Origin: Solirubrobacteraceae bacterium
GTDB lineage: Bacteria; Actinomycetota; Thermoleophilia; Solirubrobacterales; Solirubrobacteraceae
DNA length: 5,727 bases
Direction: 5' to 3'
Assembly (NCBI GenBank): GCA_030038955.1
Contig: JASHQV010000027.1
Coordinates: forward strand, 1 to 5,727
In this document: one piece after another, positions 1-5,236 of the stretch
Layout: every line of letters starts with the position of its first letter
Position numbering within the stretch: the first letter of the stretch is position 1
Notes under the pieces: generated by a model
What the model saw: only the letters and a program-made list of their open reading frames with translations
The model's database searches: none
Told to the model about the DNA's origin: nothing
Translations under genes and position numbers: made by a program

Positions 1-279
1 ACCCGCTGGGGGGAGCTCGACATCGTCGCCTTCGACGGCCAGACGCTGGTGTTCTGCGAGGTCAAGTGCCGTCGGGCCGCCGCCGGTCGCGCACCCGCCG
101 ACCCCCTAGAGGCGGTGCGTCCCGCCAAGCGCCTGCAGGTGCGTCGGATGGCCGCGCGGTGGCTGGCCGAGTGCGAGGACCGCCCCCGCGCCAGGGATCT
201 GCGGTTCGACGTGATCGGCGTCACGCTCGACGGCCACGACCGGTTGGTGGCGCTCGATCACCTCGAGGGCGCGTTCTGA
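1..279 (+). CDS. yraN: YraN/UPF0102 family nuclease-fold protein, 3' part (5' end outside window)
   Basis: The frame is open from base 1 and ends at TGA 277-279, leaving 92 residues; about the first 20-30 residues lie beyond the left edge. The visible part opens with the family signature: Gly4-Glu5-x-Asp7 followed by Phe18-Cys19-Glu20-Val21-Lys22-x-Arg24, the PD-(D/E)xK-like E-x-K core of UPF0102. The rest shows the usual R/A-rich helix and the late F-D-V-I-G-V strand near residues 69-74. The family has a restriction-endonuclease-like fold; its cellular role is poorly defined, with a link to DNA processing suggested by its usual neighbours (rnhB, comM, dprA). Here it is on the plus strand and faces the rnhB/lepB block, rather than following rnhB on the same strand. 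Family assignment is confident; function is not established. Confidence 0.9.
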   Translation, partial: TRWGELDIVAFDGQTLVFCEVKCRRAAAGRAPADPLEAVRPAKRLQVRRMAARWLAECEDRPRARDLRFDVIGVTLDGHDRLVALDHLEGAF

Positions 280-408
280 CTTAGTGATCGCTTCAGATCG
301 GCTGCACATCGAGCGTTCGCCCCGCCGCGGGACAGTGGCGACCGGTCGTGCGAGCCTGCGTTCCCGCCCGCACCTCTGTCGACACGAGCGGCCCGCTTGA
401 TCACGCCC

Positions 409-451
409 GCGGGTCGAAATTCGTTGGACTATCCAACGAATTTCGACCCGC
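409..451. repeat. Perfect 20-bp inverted repeat with 3-base loop
   Basis: The left arm at 409-428 and the right arm at 432-451 are exact reverse complements over 20 bases, separated only by CTA (429-431). Pairing fails at the next base outwards (408/452). The arms begin GCGGGTCGAAATT and include an A/T-rich core that stands out from the surrounding GC-rich DNA. As RNA this would form a very stable hairpin from either strand. Its place between two convergent genes suits a bidirectional terminator or 3'-end protecting structure, but no T-run follows on either side. A dispersed palindromic element (REP-like) or a protein-binding site are the alternatives. Confidence 0.9.
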
Positions 452-470
452 CGTTGCACCGGCAAACGGT

Positions 471-519
471 ATTTCAGGCATCCTCGGCCAGCGGCCCCCG
501 GACCTCGCCATTTCAGGCA
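471..519. repeat. Direct repeat pair ATTTCAGGCA, 39 bases apart
   Basis: ATTTCAGGCA occurs at 471-480 and again, identically, at 510-519. The 29 bases between are GC-rich (485-502 contains GGCC and CCCCCGG runs). Together with the inverted repeat at 409-451 this makes a compact structured block of about 110 bases, which may be one intergenic repeat unit. Two copies of a 10-mer could arise by chance in a window of this size, but not often this close together, so the evidence is modest. Confidence 0.5.
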
Positions 520-588
520 CAACGTTCCCGGGAGACCAACTAGCGCGACGATCGCAAGGAGTGCATCTCATCGCTGTGATCGGCGCTC

Positions 589-1497
589 TCACGCGTTTCC
601 GATAGAACGAGACGGCGTCGTCGCTCGTGAGGTAGAGCTGTCGCGGCCTTGCACGCCAGCTGCGATCTCGGCTGCGATTCGCCGGCCGGCCGTGAGGATC
701 CGGCTGTCGACATCGACGGCAGGGTCATAGGCAGTGATCGCGGCGCCGACGACGCTGAAGCGAGCGCACGCCGCGCGAACACACTCAAGTAGTCGCGCGA
801 GGCTCGGTCCTCCTGGTGCCGCATACGCGTTCGCTTGGCCCTCCGAGCTGTCCAGCGCATCGAGATCGACGTGCAGATAGATCCGCGACACCCTGGACGC
901 CAACTCGGATAGTGCCCGCTCGAACCGCTGGAGGTCGATCAGATCCGGAACCACCTGGACGTTCGAGCGCTCGAGGCGCTCACGCTGATACGGCTCGAGG
1001 TCTCGGACTCCGGCGAGGATCACGTCGCGCTCCGCGACAGGTCGGTGCCCGGGGATCGTCTCGCGCAACGCTCGCCAGCCTCGTCCGGTCAGCATCGCCA
1101 GCCCCATCACGTCAAAGAACCCAGACAGGTTCTCCTCCGGATCGTCGAAGTCCGCGTGCGCGTCGAACCAGATCACCCCAAGCTGGTCGGCGCCCACCCC
1201 GGCGACCGTTCCCAGGCAGCTGTTGCAGTCTCCCGCCAGCACCAACGGAAACGCCCCCGTCGCCGTAGCCCGCCGAGTTCGCTCGGCCAGCCGACGCAGC
1301 AGCGCGATCACCCTCGCGATCTCCGCCTGCGATTCGTCGACCGCCTCGATCTCCTCGAAGCGCAACCTCCAACCAGCCGCCTCGATGCCGCTTCGCAGCT
1401 CCTGGTCCACGGCCAACCGGCTCGAGCCGCAACCCATGCCGACCCCCCGCAGGCCGTTGTGGAAAGGCCAGCAGATAAGTCGCAGATCGGCCGCCAC
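589..1497 (-). CDS. Arginase/ureohydrolase-superfamily protein, non-canonical metal site
   Basis: A 302-residue protein starting at GTG 1497-1495. It has the arginase-fold landmarks in order: N-terminal P-F-H-N-G-x-R-x-V-G-M-G segment (residues 11-22), A-G-D-C-N-S (88-93) where arginases have G-G-D-H-S, F-D-A-H-A-D (111-116) giving ligands Asp112, His114 and Asp116, and H-V-D-L-D-x-L-D (209-216) giving Asp211 and Asp213. The first Mn-ligand His is replaced by Cys91. I recall a bacterial arginase-like subgroup with a G-N-C-N-S type motif at this place, so this is probably a subfamily trait and not decay. The substrate is unknown; arginase, agmatinase or formimidoylglutamase activity should not be assumed. 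The Pro usual in D-x-x-D-P is Ser217. The last 20 or so residues are Ser/Thr/Arg-rich and look unstructured. It lies 99 bases downstream of rnhB on the same strand and probably has its own promoter. Confidence 0.85.
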   Translation of the reverse strand: MAADLRLICWPFHNGLRGVGMGCGSSRLAVDQELRSGIEAAGWRLRFEEIEAVDESQAEIARVIALLRRLAERTRRATATGAFPLVLAGDCNSCLGTVAGVGADQLGVIWFDAHADFDDPEENLSGFFDVMGLAMLTGRGWRALRETIPGHRPVAERDVILAGVRDLEPYQRERLERSNVQVVPDLIDLQRFERALSELASRVSRIYLHVDLDALDSSEGQANAYAAPGGPSLARLLECVRAACARFSVVGAAITAYDPAVDVDSRILTAGRRIAAEIAAGVQGRDSSTSRATTPSRSIGNA

Positions 1498-1503
1498 GAC
1501 CCG

Positions 1504-1509
1504 AGGCTA
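1504..1509 (-). promoter_or_regulatory. Possible -10 box of a leaderless promoter for the arginase-like gene
   Basis: On the minus strand TAGCCT fits the actinobacterial -10 pattern TANNNT and ends exactly 6 bases before the GTG start at 1497. That is the spacing expected if transcription begins at the start codon. No Shine-Dalgarno sequence is visible before this GTG, which agrees with leaderless expression. No convincing -35 hexamer is seen about 17 bases upstream (the sequence there reads about TGCGAA), so the call is tentative. Confidence 0.3.
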
Positions 1510-1572
1510 TCGCCCGAGCAGCACCGTTCGCAGTTGACGTCTGCTCGCCGAGGACGGTACGCGCGCCGCCTG

Positions 1573-1588
1573 AGCCCGTGTCCGGGCT
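1573..1588 (-). terminator. Small GC hairpin after rnhB, possible terminator
   Basis: AGCCCG (1573-1578) and CGGGCT (1583-1588) pair perfectly around a TGTC loop, beginning 8 bases after the rnhB stop codon. The position suits transcription termination or 3'-end stabilisation at the end of the lepB-rnhB unit. The stem is only 6 bp and no U-run follows, so it is not a classical intrinsic terminator; such U-less hairpins are proposed in high-GC actinobacteria, but their strength is uncertain. Confidence 0.35.
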
Positions 1589-1596
1589 GCAACGGA

Positions 1597-2259
1597 TCAG
1601 CGGCCGAACGACAGCTGCTGGTAGGCGGCTGACTGGAACGACAGGCGGTGCAGAGGCGTGATCCCGAGGCGTTCGATCGCCTCGCGGTGCTCGGGCGTGG
1701 CGTAGCCGACGTGCTGGGCGAACTCCCACCCCGGGTGCAGCGCGTCGACGCGACGCATGTACCGGTCGCGGGTCTCCTTGGCGATCACCGATGCCGCGGC
1801 GATCGCGGCGCTGGTCGCGTCGCCGCTGACGACGGCCCGGCTGGCGAGGCCGGCGTCACCCAGGCTGAAGCCGTCGTTCAGACAGATGCAGCCGTCGCAT
1901 GCGACCGCCGCCAGCGCGTCTCGCAGCGCCGCCAGGTTGGTCACGTGGAGCCCGCGCTGGTCGATCCCGCGAACGCACCGCGACAGCACCGCCACCTTGC
2001 TCGCCAGGTGCAGGATCACCGGGTACAGCTCGGCCCGCCCCACCGACGTCTGGCGTTTGGAGTCGTCGAGCGCCGACAGCGCCCGGATGTCGGCCGGACG
2101 TAGCCGCTCGTGGTCGAACAGGACGGCGGCCACCACCAGCGGCCCCGCGAGGCAGCCGCGCCCCGCCTCGTCGGCGCCGGCGACGAAGCGGGCGCCGAGC
2201 GAGCGGTCGTGGCGGAACAGCCGCGGTCCGGGAGCGCGGCGCTTCACGCCGCCACCCAT
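1597..2259 (-). CDS. rnhB: Ribonuclease HII
   Basis: A 220-residue protein that cleaves RNA in RNA:DNA hybrids and starts removal of single ribonucleotides misincorporated in DNA. The N-terminal motif G-A-D30-E31-A-G-R-G-x-L-A-G-P holds the first two acidic catalytic residues and the G-R-G loop. D-D-S-K is at 65-68. L-N-D129-G-F supplies the third acid, and G-D147-A-T-S-A-A-I-A-A-A-S-V-I-A-K the fourth. H-V-G-Y186-x-T-P-E-H carries the Tyr that reads the RNA-DNA junction. Cys36 stands where Pro is common in G-R-G-P-L-A-G-P. Length is normal for the family. ATG 2259-2257 directly follows the lepB TGA (2262-2260) with no base between and no clear Shine-Dalgarno, so translation is probably coupled to lepB. 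An in-frame GTG four codons later is a possible alternative start. Confidence 0.96.
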   Translation of the reverse strand: MGGGVKRRAPGPRLFRHDRSLGARFVAGADEAGRGCLAGPLVVAAVLFDHERLRPADIRALSALDDSKRQTSVGRAELYPVILHLASKVAVLSRCVRGIDQRGLHVTNLAALRDALAAVACDGCICLNDGFSLGDAGLASRAVVSGDATSAAIAAASVIAKETRDRYMRRVDALHPGWEFAQHVGYATPEHREAIERLGITPLHRLSFQSAAYQQLSFGR

Positions 2260-2874
2260 TCAAAGCGTGCCGATACGATCGGGCGGCCAGTAGGTGAAGA
2301 ACGCCTCCCCGATGATCCACGACTGCCGGATCGGGCCCCAGAAGCGACTGTCGTCAGAGTCGTCACGGTTGTCGCCCATCATGAAGTATTCGCCGGGCGG
2401 AACCGTGATCGTCTGAGAGAACGTGCACACGCTCGGCGTCGGGCAGGGCTCGGCGTACGGCGCCTTCTCCATGTGCCCGTTGCGGATCACGTGTCCGTTG
2501 ACGATCGAGATCCTGTCTCCTGGCAGGCCGACCACGCGCTTGATGAACGTCTCACCCGTGTCCTCCGGCGTCGCCTTGTCGCAGGCCGCGCTGCTGTTGA
2601 GCCCCTGGCTGGGGTTGCCGCACCGCTCGGCCTCGGCGCCCACGGGGGGATGGAAGACGACCACGTCGCCCAGGCTGGGGTGCGTGTCGAGCCGGTTGAC
2701 CAGCACCCGCTGGCCGGGCACTAGCGTCGGCTCCATCGAACCGCTCGGGATCCGGTAGGGCTTGACCAAGAACGCCTGGATCAGCAGCGCCAGGCCGACG
2801 GCGACCGCCACCGTGACGATCAGCTCGAGGACATTGCCGAGCGCACTCTTGGGCTTTGCGGTTGATCTGGCCAC
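2260..2874 (-). CDS. lepB: Signal peptidase I
   Basis: A 204-residue type I leader peptidase, which removes signal peptides from proteins exported by Sec or Tat at the outer face of the membrane. A short basic N-terminus (R3, K7, K9) precedes a single hydrophobic segment at about residues 16-36. The nucleophile follows in R-I-P-S-G-S46-M-E-P-T-L. The general-base lysine is Lys112 in F-I-K-R-V-V-G-L-P-G-D, and the last signature is G167-D-N-R-D-D-S-D-D-S-R-F-W-G-P. The region between the two catalytic boxes has an insert with Cys85 and Cys98, and a later loop has Cys144 and Cys150; all four should face outwards. The start is GTG 2874-2872, with GGAAG 6 bases upstream as ribosome binding site. 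It lies 75 bases after rplS and abuts rnhB, as in the common rplS-lepB-rnhB order. Confidence 0.96.
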   Translation of the reverse strand: MARSTAKPKSALGNVLELIVTVAVAVGLALLIQAFLVKPYRIPSGSMEPTLVPGQRVLVNRLDTHPSLGDVVVFHPPVGAEAERCGNPSQGLNSSAACDKATPEDTGETFIKRVVGLPGDRISIVNGHVIRNGHMEKAPYAEPCPTPSVCTFSQTITVPPGEYFMMGDNRDDSDDSRFWGPIRQSWIIGEAFFTYWPPDRIGTL

Positions 2875-2898
2875 CGGTGGCTTCCGATCTAGTCAGCG

Positions 2899-2924
2899 GG
2901 CCTGCAGGTGAGGGGAACCTGGCC
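2899..2924 (-). other. Weak imperfect hairpin in the rplS-lepB gap
   Basis: GGCC (2899-2902) and AGGT (2906-2909) can pair with ACCT (2917-2920) and GGCC (2921-2924), leaving a 3-base bulge and a 7-base loop. It lies between the rplS stop and the lepB ribosome binding site. It might cause pausing or set relative expression of the two genes; no T-run follows, so it is a weak terminator candidate at best and could be chance in GC-rich DNA. Confidence 0.2.
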
Positions 2925-2949
2925 GATCAGCCACGCTCTGTGTAACGGC

Positions 2950-3627
2950 CTATTCGTCGTCTGCGGGCGCCGAATCGGCGGCCGCGCGCGATGAGGACAC
3001 GGCATCCTCGGTGTCCGCTGCAGCGTCTGGCTCGTCCGCCGCGGCCTCCACCTCCTCGGACCCTACGGCCGCGGGCTGCTCCGACTCAGTGACAACCACC
3101 TCGTCCGCGGCGGCAGCGGCCTCGGGCTGCTCGGACTCAGCGGCAACCGGCTCGTCCGCGACGGCCGCCTCGGAGGCGGCGGCCAGCTCCGCAGCTTCTT
3201 GCTCGGGAGTGGGCATCACTCCCTCCTCGGTGGCGGACTCCGGGCCGTATAGGAGCTCGCGCTCGACGGCCACCTCCGGCCTGATGAAGCGACGCTCCCG
3301 CACCCGCGCGCGCTTGCCGACGCGGGACCGCAGGTAGTACAGCTTTGCGCGACGCACGTCGCCACGAGCGGCCACCTCGATCCGCTCGATCTTCGGCGAG
3401 TGCAGCGGGAACGTGCGCTCGACGCCGACGCCGAACGACTGCTTCCGCACCGTGAACGTCTCGCGCGCGCCGTGACCCTGGCGCTTGATCACCACGCCCT
3501 CGAACACCTGCGTCCGCCGACGGGTCCCCTCGATCACCTGGAAGTGGACGCGCAGCCGGTCACCGGCGTCGAACGCAGGCACGCGGCGCAGCTGGGCACG
3601 CTCCAGGGATTCGATGACGGCGCTCAT
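2950..3627 (-). CDS. rplS: Large ribosomal subunit protein bL19 with long acidic C-terminal extension
   Basis: Residues 1 to about 125 are a complete bL19: N-terminal helix, F-D-A-G-D-R-L-R-V-H-F-Q (19-30), the E-G-V-V-I-K-R-Q-G-H-G (43-53) strand-turn, T-F-T-V-R-K-Q-S-F-G-V-G-V-E-R-T-F-P-L-H-S-P (57-78), and K-L-Y-Y-L-R-x-R-x-G-K (95-105). bL19 sits at the subunit interface of the 50S particle. Usual length is about 115 residues; this protein has 225. The extra roughly 100 residues are Ala/Glu/Asp/Pro-rich with about 29 acids and a single basic residue (Arg214), and so are probably disordered. The ATG at 3627-3625 has no obvious Shine-Dalgarno. The 74-base gap to trmD (3628-3701) can form competing stems and may be a regulatory leader. 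Stop TAG at 2952-2950. Confidence 0.96.
   Translation of the reverse strand: MSAVIESLERAQLRRVPAFDAGDRLRVHFQVIEGTRRRTQVFEGVVIKRQGHGARETFTVRKQSFGVGVERTFPLHSPKIERIEVAARGDVRRAKLYYLRSRVGKRARVRERRFIRPEVAVERELLYGPESATEEGVMPTPEQEAAELAAASEAAVADEPVAAESEQPEAAAAADEVVVTESEQPAAVGSEEVEAAADEPDAAADTEDAVSSSRAAADSAPADDE
3073..3160 (-). repeat. Degenerate 51-base tandem repeat inside the rplS tail
   Basis: Bases 3073-3109 and 3124-3160 match at about 32 of 37 positions with an offset of 51 bases, exactly 17 codons, so the frame is kept. In protein the two units share E-S-E-Q-P (residues 164-168 and 181-185). This suggests that the acidic tail grew at least partly by in-frame duplication. Confidence 0.6.
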
Positions 3628-3636
3628 GGTGAGATT

Positions 3637-3698
3637 GCCCGGCCGTGCGTCGGCGGGCGGCGTTGCGAGGTGGTGCGCGGCGCTGCGGCCGGCACGGC
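3637..3698 (-). promoter_or_regulatory. Possible structured rplS leader
   Basis: In the gap between trmD and rplS, GCCCG (3637-3641) can pair with CGGGC (3654-3658). GCCGTGC (3642-3648) is the exact complement of GCACGGC (3692-3698), and would pair from within the loop of the first stem. L19 leader RNAs that control rplS are known in some bacteria at this position. Whether this one belongs to any known class cannot be told from sequence alone, and short stems are frequent at this GC content. Confidence 0.25.
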
Positions 3699-3701
3699 GG
3701 C

Positions 3702-4388
3702 CTATGGTAGCGGACGCTGCGCGGCGCGCGCTCGCGCCTGCTGCAGCCGCCAGCTGCGGATGTTCGCGTGGTGCCCGGACAGCAGCACTTCGGGCACCTT
3801 CCAGCCGCGGTACTCGGCTGGCCGCGTGTAGTGGGGATATTCGGGCGCCCCCTCCAGAGCCCGGCTGAACGACTCCTCGATCGCGGAGTCGACGTGCCCG
3901 AGCGCCCCCGGGAGCTTGCGCAGGACCGCGTCGCAGATGACCATCGCGGCCAGCTCGCCGCCGGCCAGCACGTACCGGCCGATCGAGACCTGGTCGCTCG
4001 TGAAGTGCTCGATGATCCGCTCGTCGAAGCCCTCATAGCGCCCGCACAGCAGCGTCAGCAACGACTCGGCCGCCAGCTCCTCGACGAGCGCGTCGTCGAG
4101 CACGCGGCCCGACGGCGTCAGCGCGAGCACGCGGCGCTGCCGGCACAGCTCCACCGGATCGATCGCGTAGCGGGCGCGCAGCGCCGCCTCCACCACGTCC
4201 ACCCGCAGAACCATGCCGGCGCCGCCGCCGAATGGCGTGTCATCCACCTGGCCCGCTCCGAGCGGCGTGTGATCCCGGTAGTTGACGCAGCTGAGACGGT
4301 GCCCCTGGGCGATCGTGTTGGTCACGTGGCGCTGGGACTGGAACCACGCGAACGCAGGCGGGAACAGCGTGAACACGTCGATCTCCAT
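3702..4388 (-). CDS. trmD: tRNA (guanine-N1)-methyltransferase TrmD
   Basis: A 228-residue SPOUT-family enzyme that uses S-adenosylmethionine to make m1G37 next to the anticodon, which prevents +1 frameshifting. Landmarks are M-E-I-D-V-F-T-L-F-P at the N-terminus, Y-R-D-H-T at 37-41, D-D-T-P-F-G-G-G-A-G-M at 49-59, the trefoil-knot cofactor segment C-G-R-Y118-E119-G-F-D-E-R (115-124), S-I-G-x-Y-V-L-A-G-G-E-L (135-146), Arg157 (matching catalytic Arg154 of E. coli), and P-x-V-L-L-S-G-H-H. Two deviations stand out: Arg138 replaces the Asp of S-I-G-D-Y, and Glu172 in S-A-I-E-E-S-F takes the place of the proposed catalytic base Asp169. ATG 4388-4386 shares one base with the rimM TGA and has GGAGG 6 bases upstream, which decides this start over the longer open frame to 4610. 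Confidence 0.96.
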   Translation of the reverse strand: MEIDVFTLFPPAFAWFQSQRHVTNTIAQGHRLSCVNYRDHTPLGAGQVDDTPFGGGAGMVLRVDVVEAALRARYAIDPVELCRQRRVLALTPSGRVLDDALVEELAAESLLTLLCGRYEGFDERIIEHFTSDQVSIGRYVLAGGELAAMVICDAVLRKLPGALGHVDSAIEESFSRALEGAPEYPHYTRPAEYRGWKVPEVLLSGHHANIRSWRLQQARARAAQRPLP

Positions 4389-4894
4389 CACACCCCTCCG
4401 AGGAATCTGAGGTCCACGTCGATCTCGCCCCGAGTCGTGTCGACCGTGCGCACGGCATCGTCGACCAGCGGCACCAGCAGGTCCTGTCCGCCGTCCAGTC
4501 GTTCGACCTCCAGGACCTCGCAGGAGGGAAGTGCCAGCAGCCGTCGCACGCGCCCAACCGGACGTCCGCCGTCGTGCACCGCGCAACCCTCCAGCTCCTC
4601 CGCCCACCACTCGTCCTCGCCGAGCTGGGGAGCGTCCGCGCGTGCCACCAGCAGGTCCGCACCGCGCAGCACCTCGGCGTCAGCCCGTTCCGTCGCTCCC
4701 TGCAGTCGCACGATCAGACGCGTCTCATCTCCGGCGCGTCGCTCGATCCTCCGGATCACGCCGGCGACGCGAACGTCGACCCCCTCCCGGAGCAGCAGCC
4801 CGTTTGCGCGGGTGACGTGAAAGCTGCCGTCGAGGCCGTGCGGGCGGCCGACCCGTCCCGCGTGCAGCCAGTCCAGGCGGGCTTTGATGCCCAC
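4388..4894 (-). CDS. rimM: 16S rRNA processing protein RimM
   Basis: A 168-residue ribosome maturation factor for the 30S head; the family binds uS19 and assists 16S 3'-domain folding. The N-terminal RimM domain begins with H-A-G-R-V-G-R-P-H-G-L-D-G (11-23). The PRC-barrel domain begins near D-E-W-W-A-E-E-L-E-G (94-103) and ends with L-L-V-P-L-V-D-D-A-V and the final strand D-L-R-F-L-G-G-V. Length is typical. The start is GTG 4894-4892: an in-frame TAG lies only two codons upstream, and no ATG is available before the first conserved motif. AAGGA about 12 bases upstream is a rather distant ribosome binding site. The TGA overlaps the trmD ATG by one base, so the two are probably translationally coupled, matching the common rpsP-rimM-trmD-rplS order. 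Confidence 0.94.
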   Translation of the reverse strand: MGIKARLDWLHAGRVGRPHGLDGSFHVTRANGLLLREGVDVRVAGVIRRIERRAGDETRLIVRLQGATERADAEVLRGADLLVARADAPQLGEDEWWAEELEGCAVHDGGRPVGRVRRLLALPSCEVLEVERLDGGQDLLVPLVDDAVRTVDTTRGEIDVDLRFLGGV

Positions 4895-4947
4895 GCCGCC
4901 CTACCGTCCTTGCAGCCGCGAGCCGGTCCGCCGCTGCTCGCTGCCCG

Positions 4948-5220
4948 TCACCGCGGCGGCGGCGAGCTGTCGACGATGTCGACGAACACCCGCTCGCCGC
5001 GCCGGCTCGCCGCGGCCTTGACGATCGTGCGCAAGGCGCCGGCGGTGCGCCCACCCCGCCCGATCACGTTGCCATAGTCGTCACGGGCCACCGACAGCTC
5101 GAGCACGATCGTCTGATCGTTCTCGCGGACCTCGTCGACCTCGACCTGGTCGGGCTGCTCGACCAGTCCGCGGGCGAGAAACTCCAGCAGCTCCCGGGGC
5201 GTGGGCGAGTCGTCGCTCAC
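4948..5220 (-). CDS. khpA: KH-domain RNA-binding protein KhpA
   Basis: A 90-residue single type II KH domain protein. Residues 7-22 form the first helix (P-R-E-L-L-E-F-L-A-R-G-L-V), followed by two strands. The RNA-binding loop is V-I-G54-R-G-G57-R-T-A, leading into A-L-R-T-I-V-K-A-A-A. The family (KhpA, formerly YlqC) binds RNA, often together with KhpB/Jag, and affects cell-envelope growth in firmicutes; the actinobacterial role is less clear. GTG 5220-5218 is chosen because homology begins there. The same frame is open to 5325, but that part overlaps rpsP and looks non-coding. No Shine-Dalgarno is visible; the start is 16 bases after the rpsP stop, so coupling is likely. The position between rpsP and rimM is the usual one. 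Confidence 0.92.
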   Translation of the reverse strand: MSDDSPTPRELLEFLARGLVEQPDQVEVDEVRENDQTIVLELSVARDDYGNVIGRGGRTAGALRTIVKAAASRRGERVFVDIVDSSPPPR

Positions 5221-5236
5221 CGGTTCGAGTGGTGCG

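Larger units (their letters stand above)
280..588. other. Gene-free convergent intergenic region
   Basis: This 309-base stretch separates the 3' ends of the convergent yraN and arginase-like genes. No ORF in it looks like a protein: the short open frames on both strands have no recognisable motifs and run across the palindrome. It contains a long perfect inverted repeat (409-451), a weaker adjoining hairpin (about 451-469, CCGTT/AACGG arms) and two copies of a 10-base direct repeat (471-480, 510-519). The segment around 411-445 is more A/T-rich than the rest of the window. I see no clear terminator with a T-run and no RNA gene. Confidence 0.7.

Noticed and set aside
280..588. CRISPR array or tRNA gene in the intergenic gap
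   Set aside because: Only two short direct repeats are present without regular spacing, and no cloverleaf or anticodon-arm pattern was found.
348..605. Plus-strand ORF of 85 codons across the palindrome, and the minus-strand ORF at 401-592
   Set aside because: Both translate the inverted repeat and overlap each other, with no recognisable motif and no ribosome binding site. They are explained by the non-coding repeat structure.
4389..4610. N-terminal extension of TrmD up to 4610
   Set aside because: It overlaps rimM and is low-complexity Gly/Arg. The ATG at 4388 has a strong GGAGG site and the conserved M-E-I-D-V-F-T-L-F-P start.
3768..4820. Long plus-strand open frame (350 codons)
   Set aside because: It lies antisense to trmD and rimM, both of which have clear family motifs. 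Its composition is Arg/Ser/Pro-rich with no domain signature, as expected for a shadow frame in GC-rich DNA.
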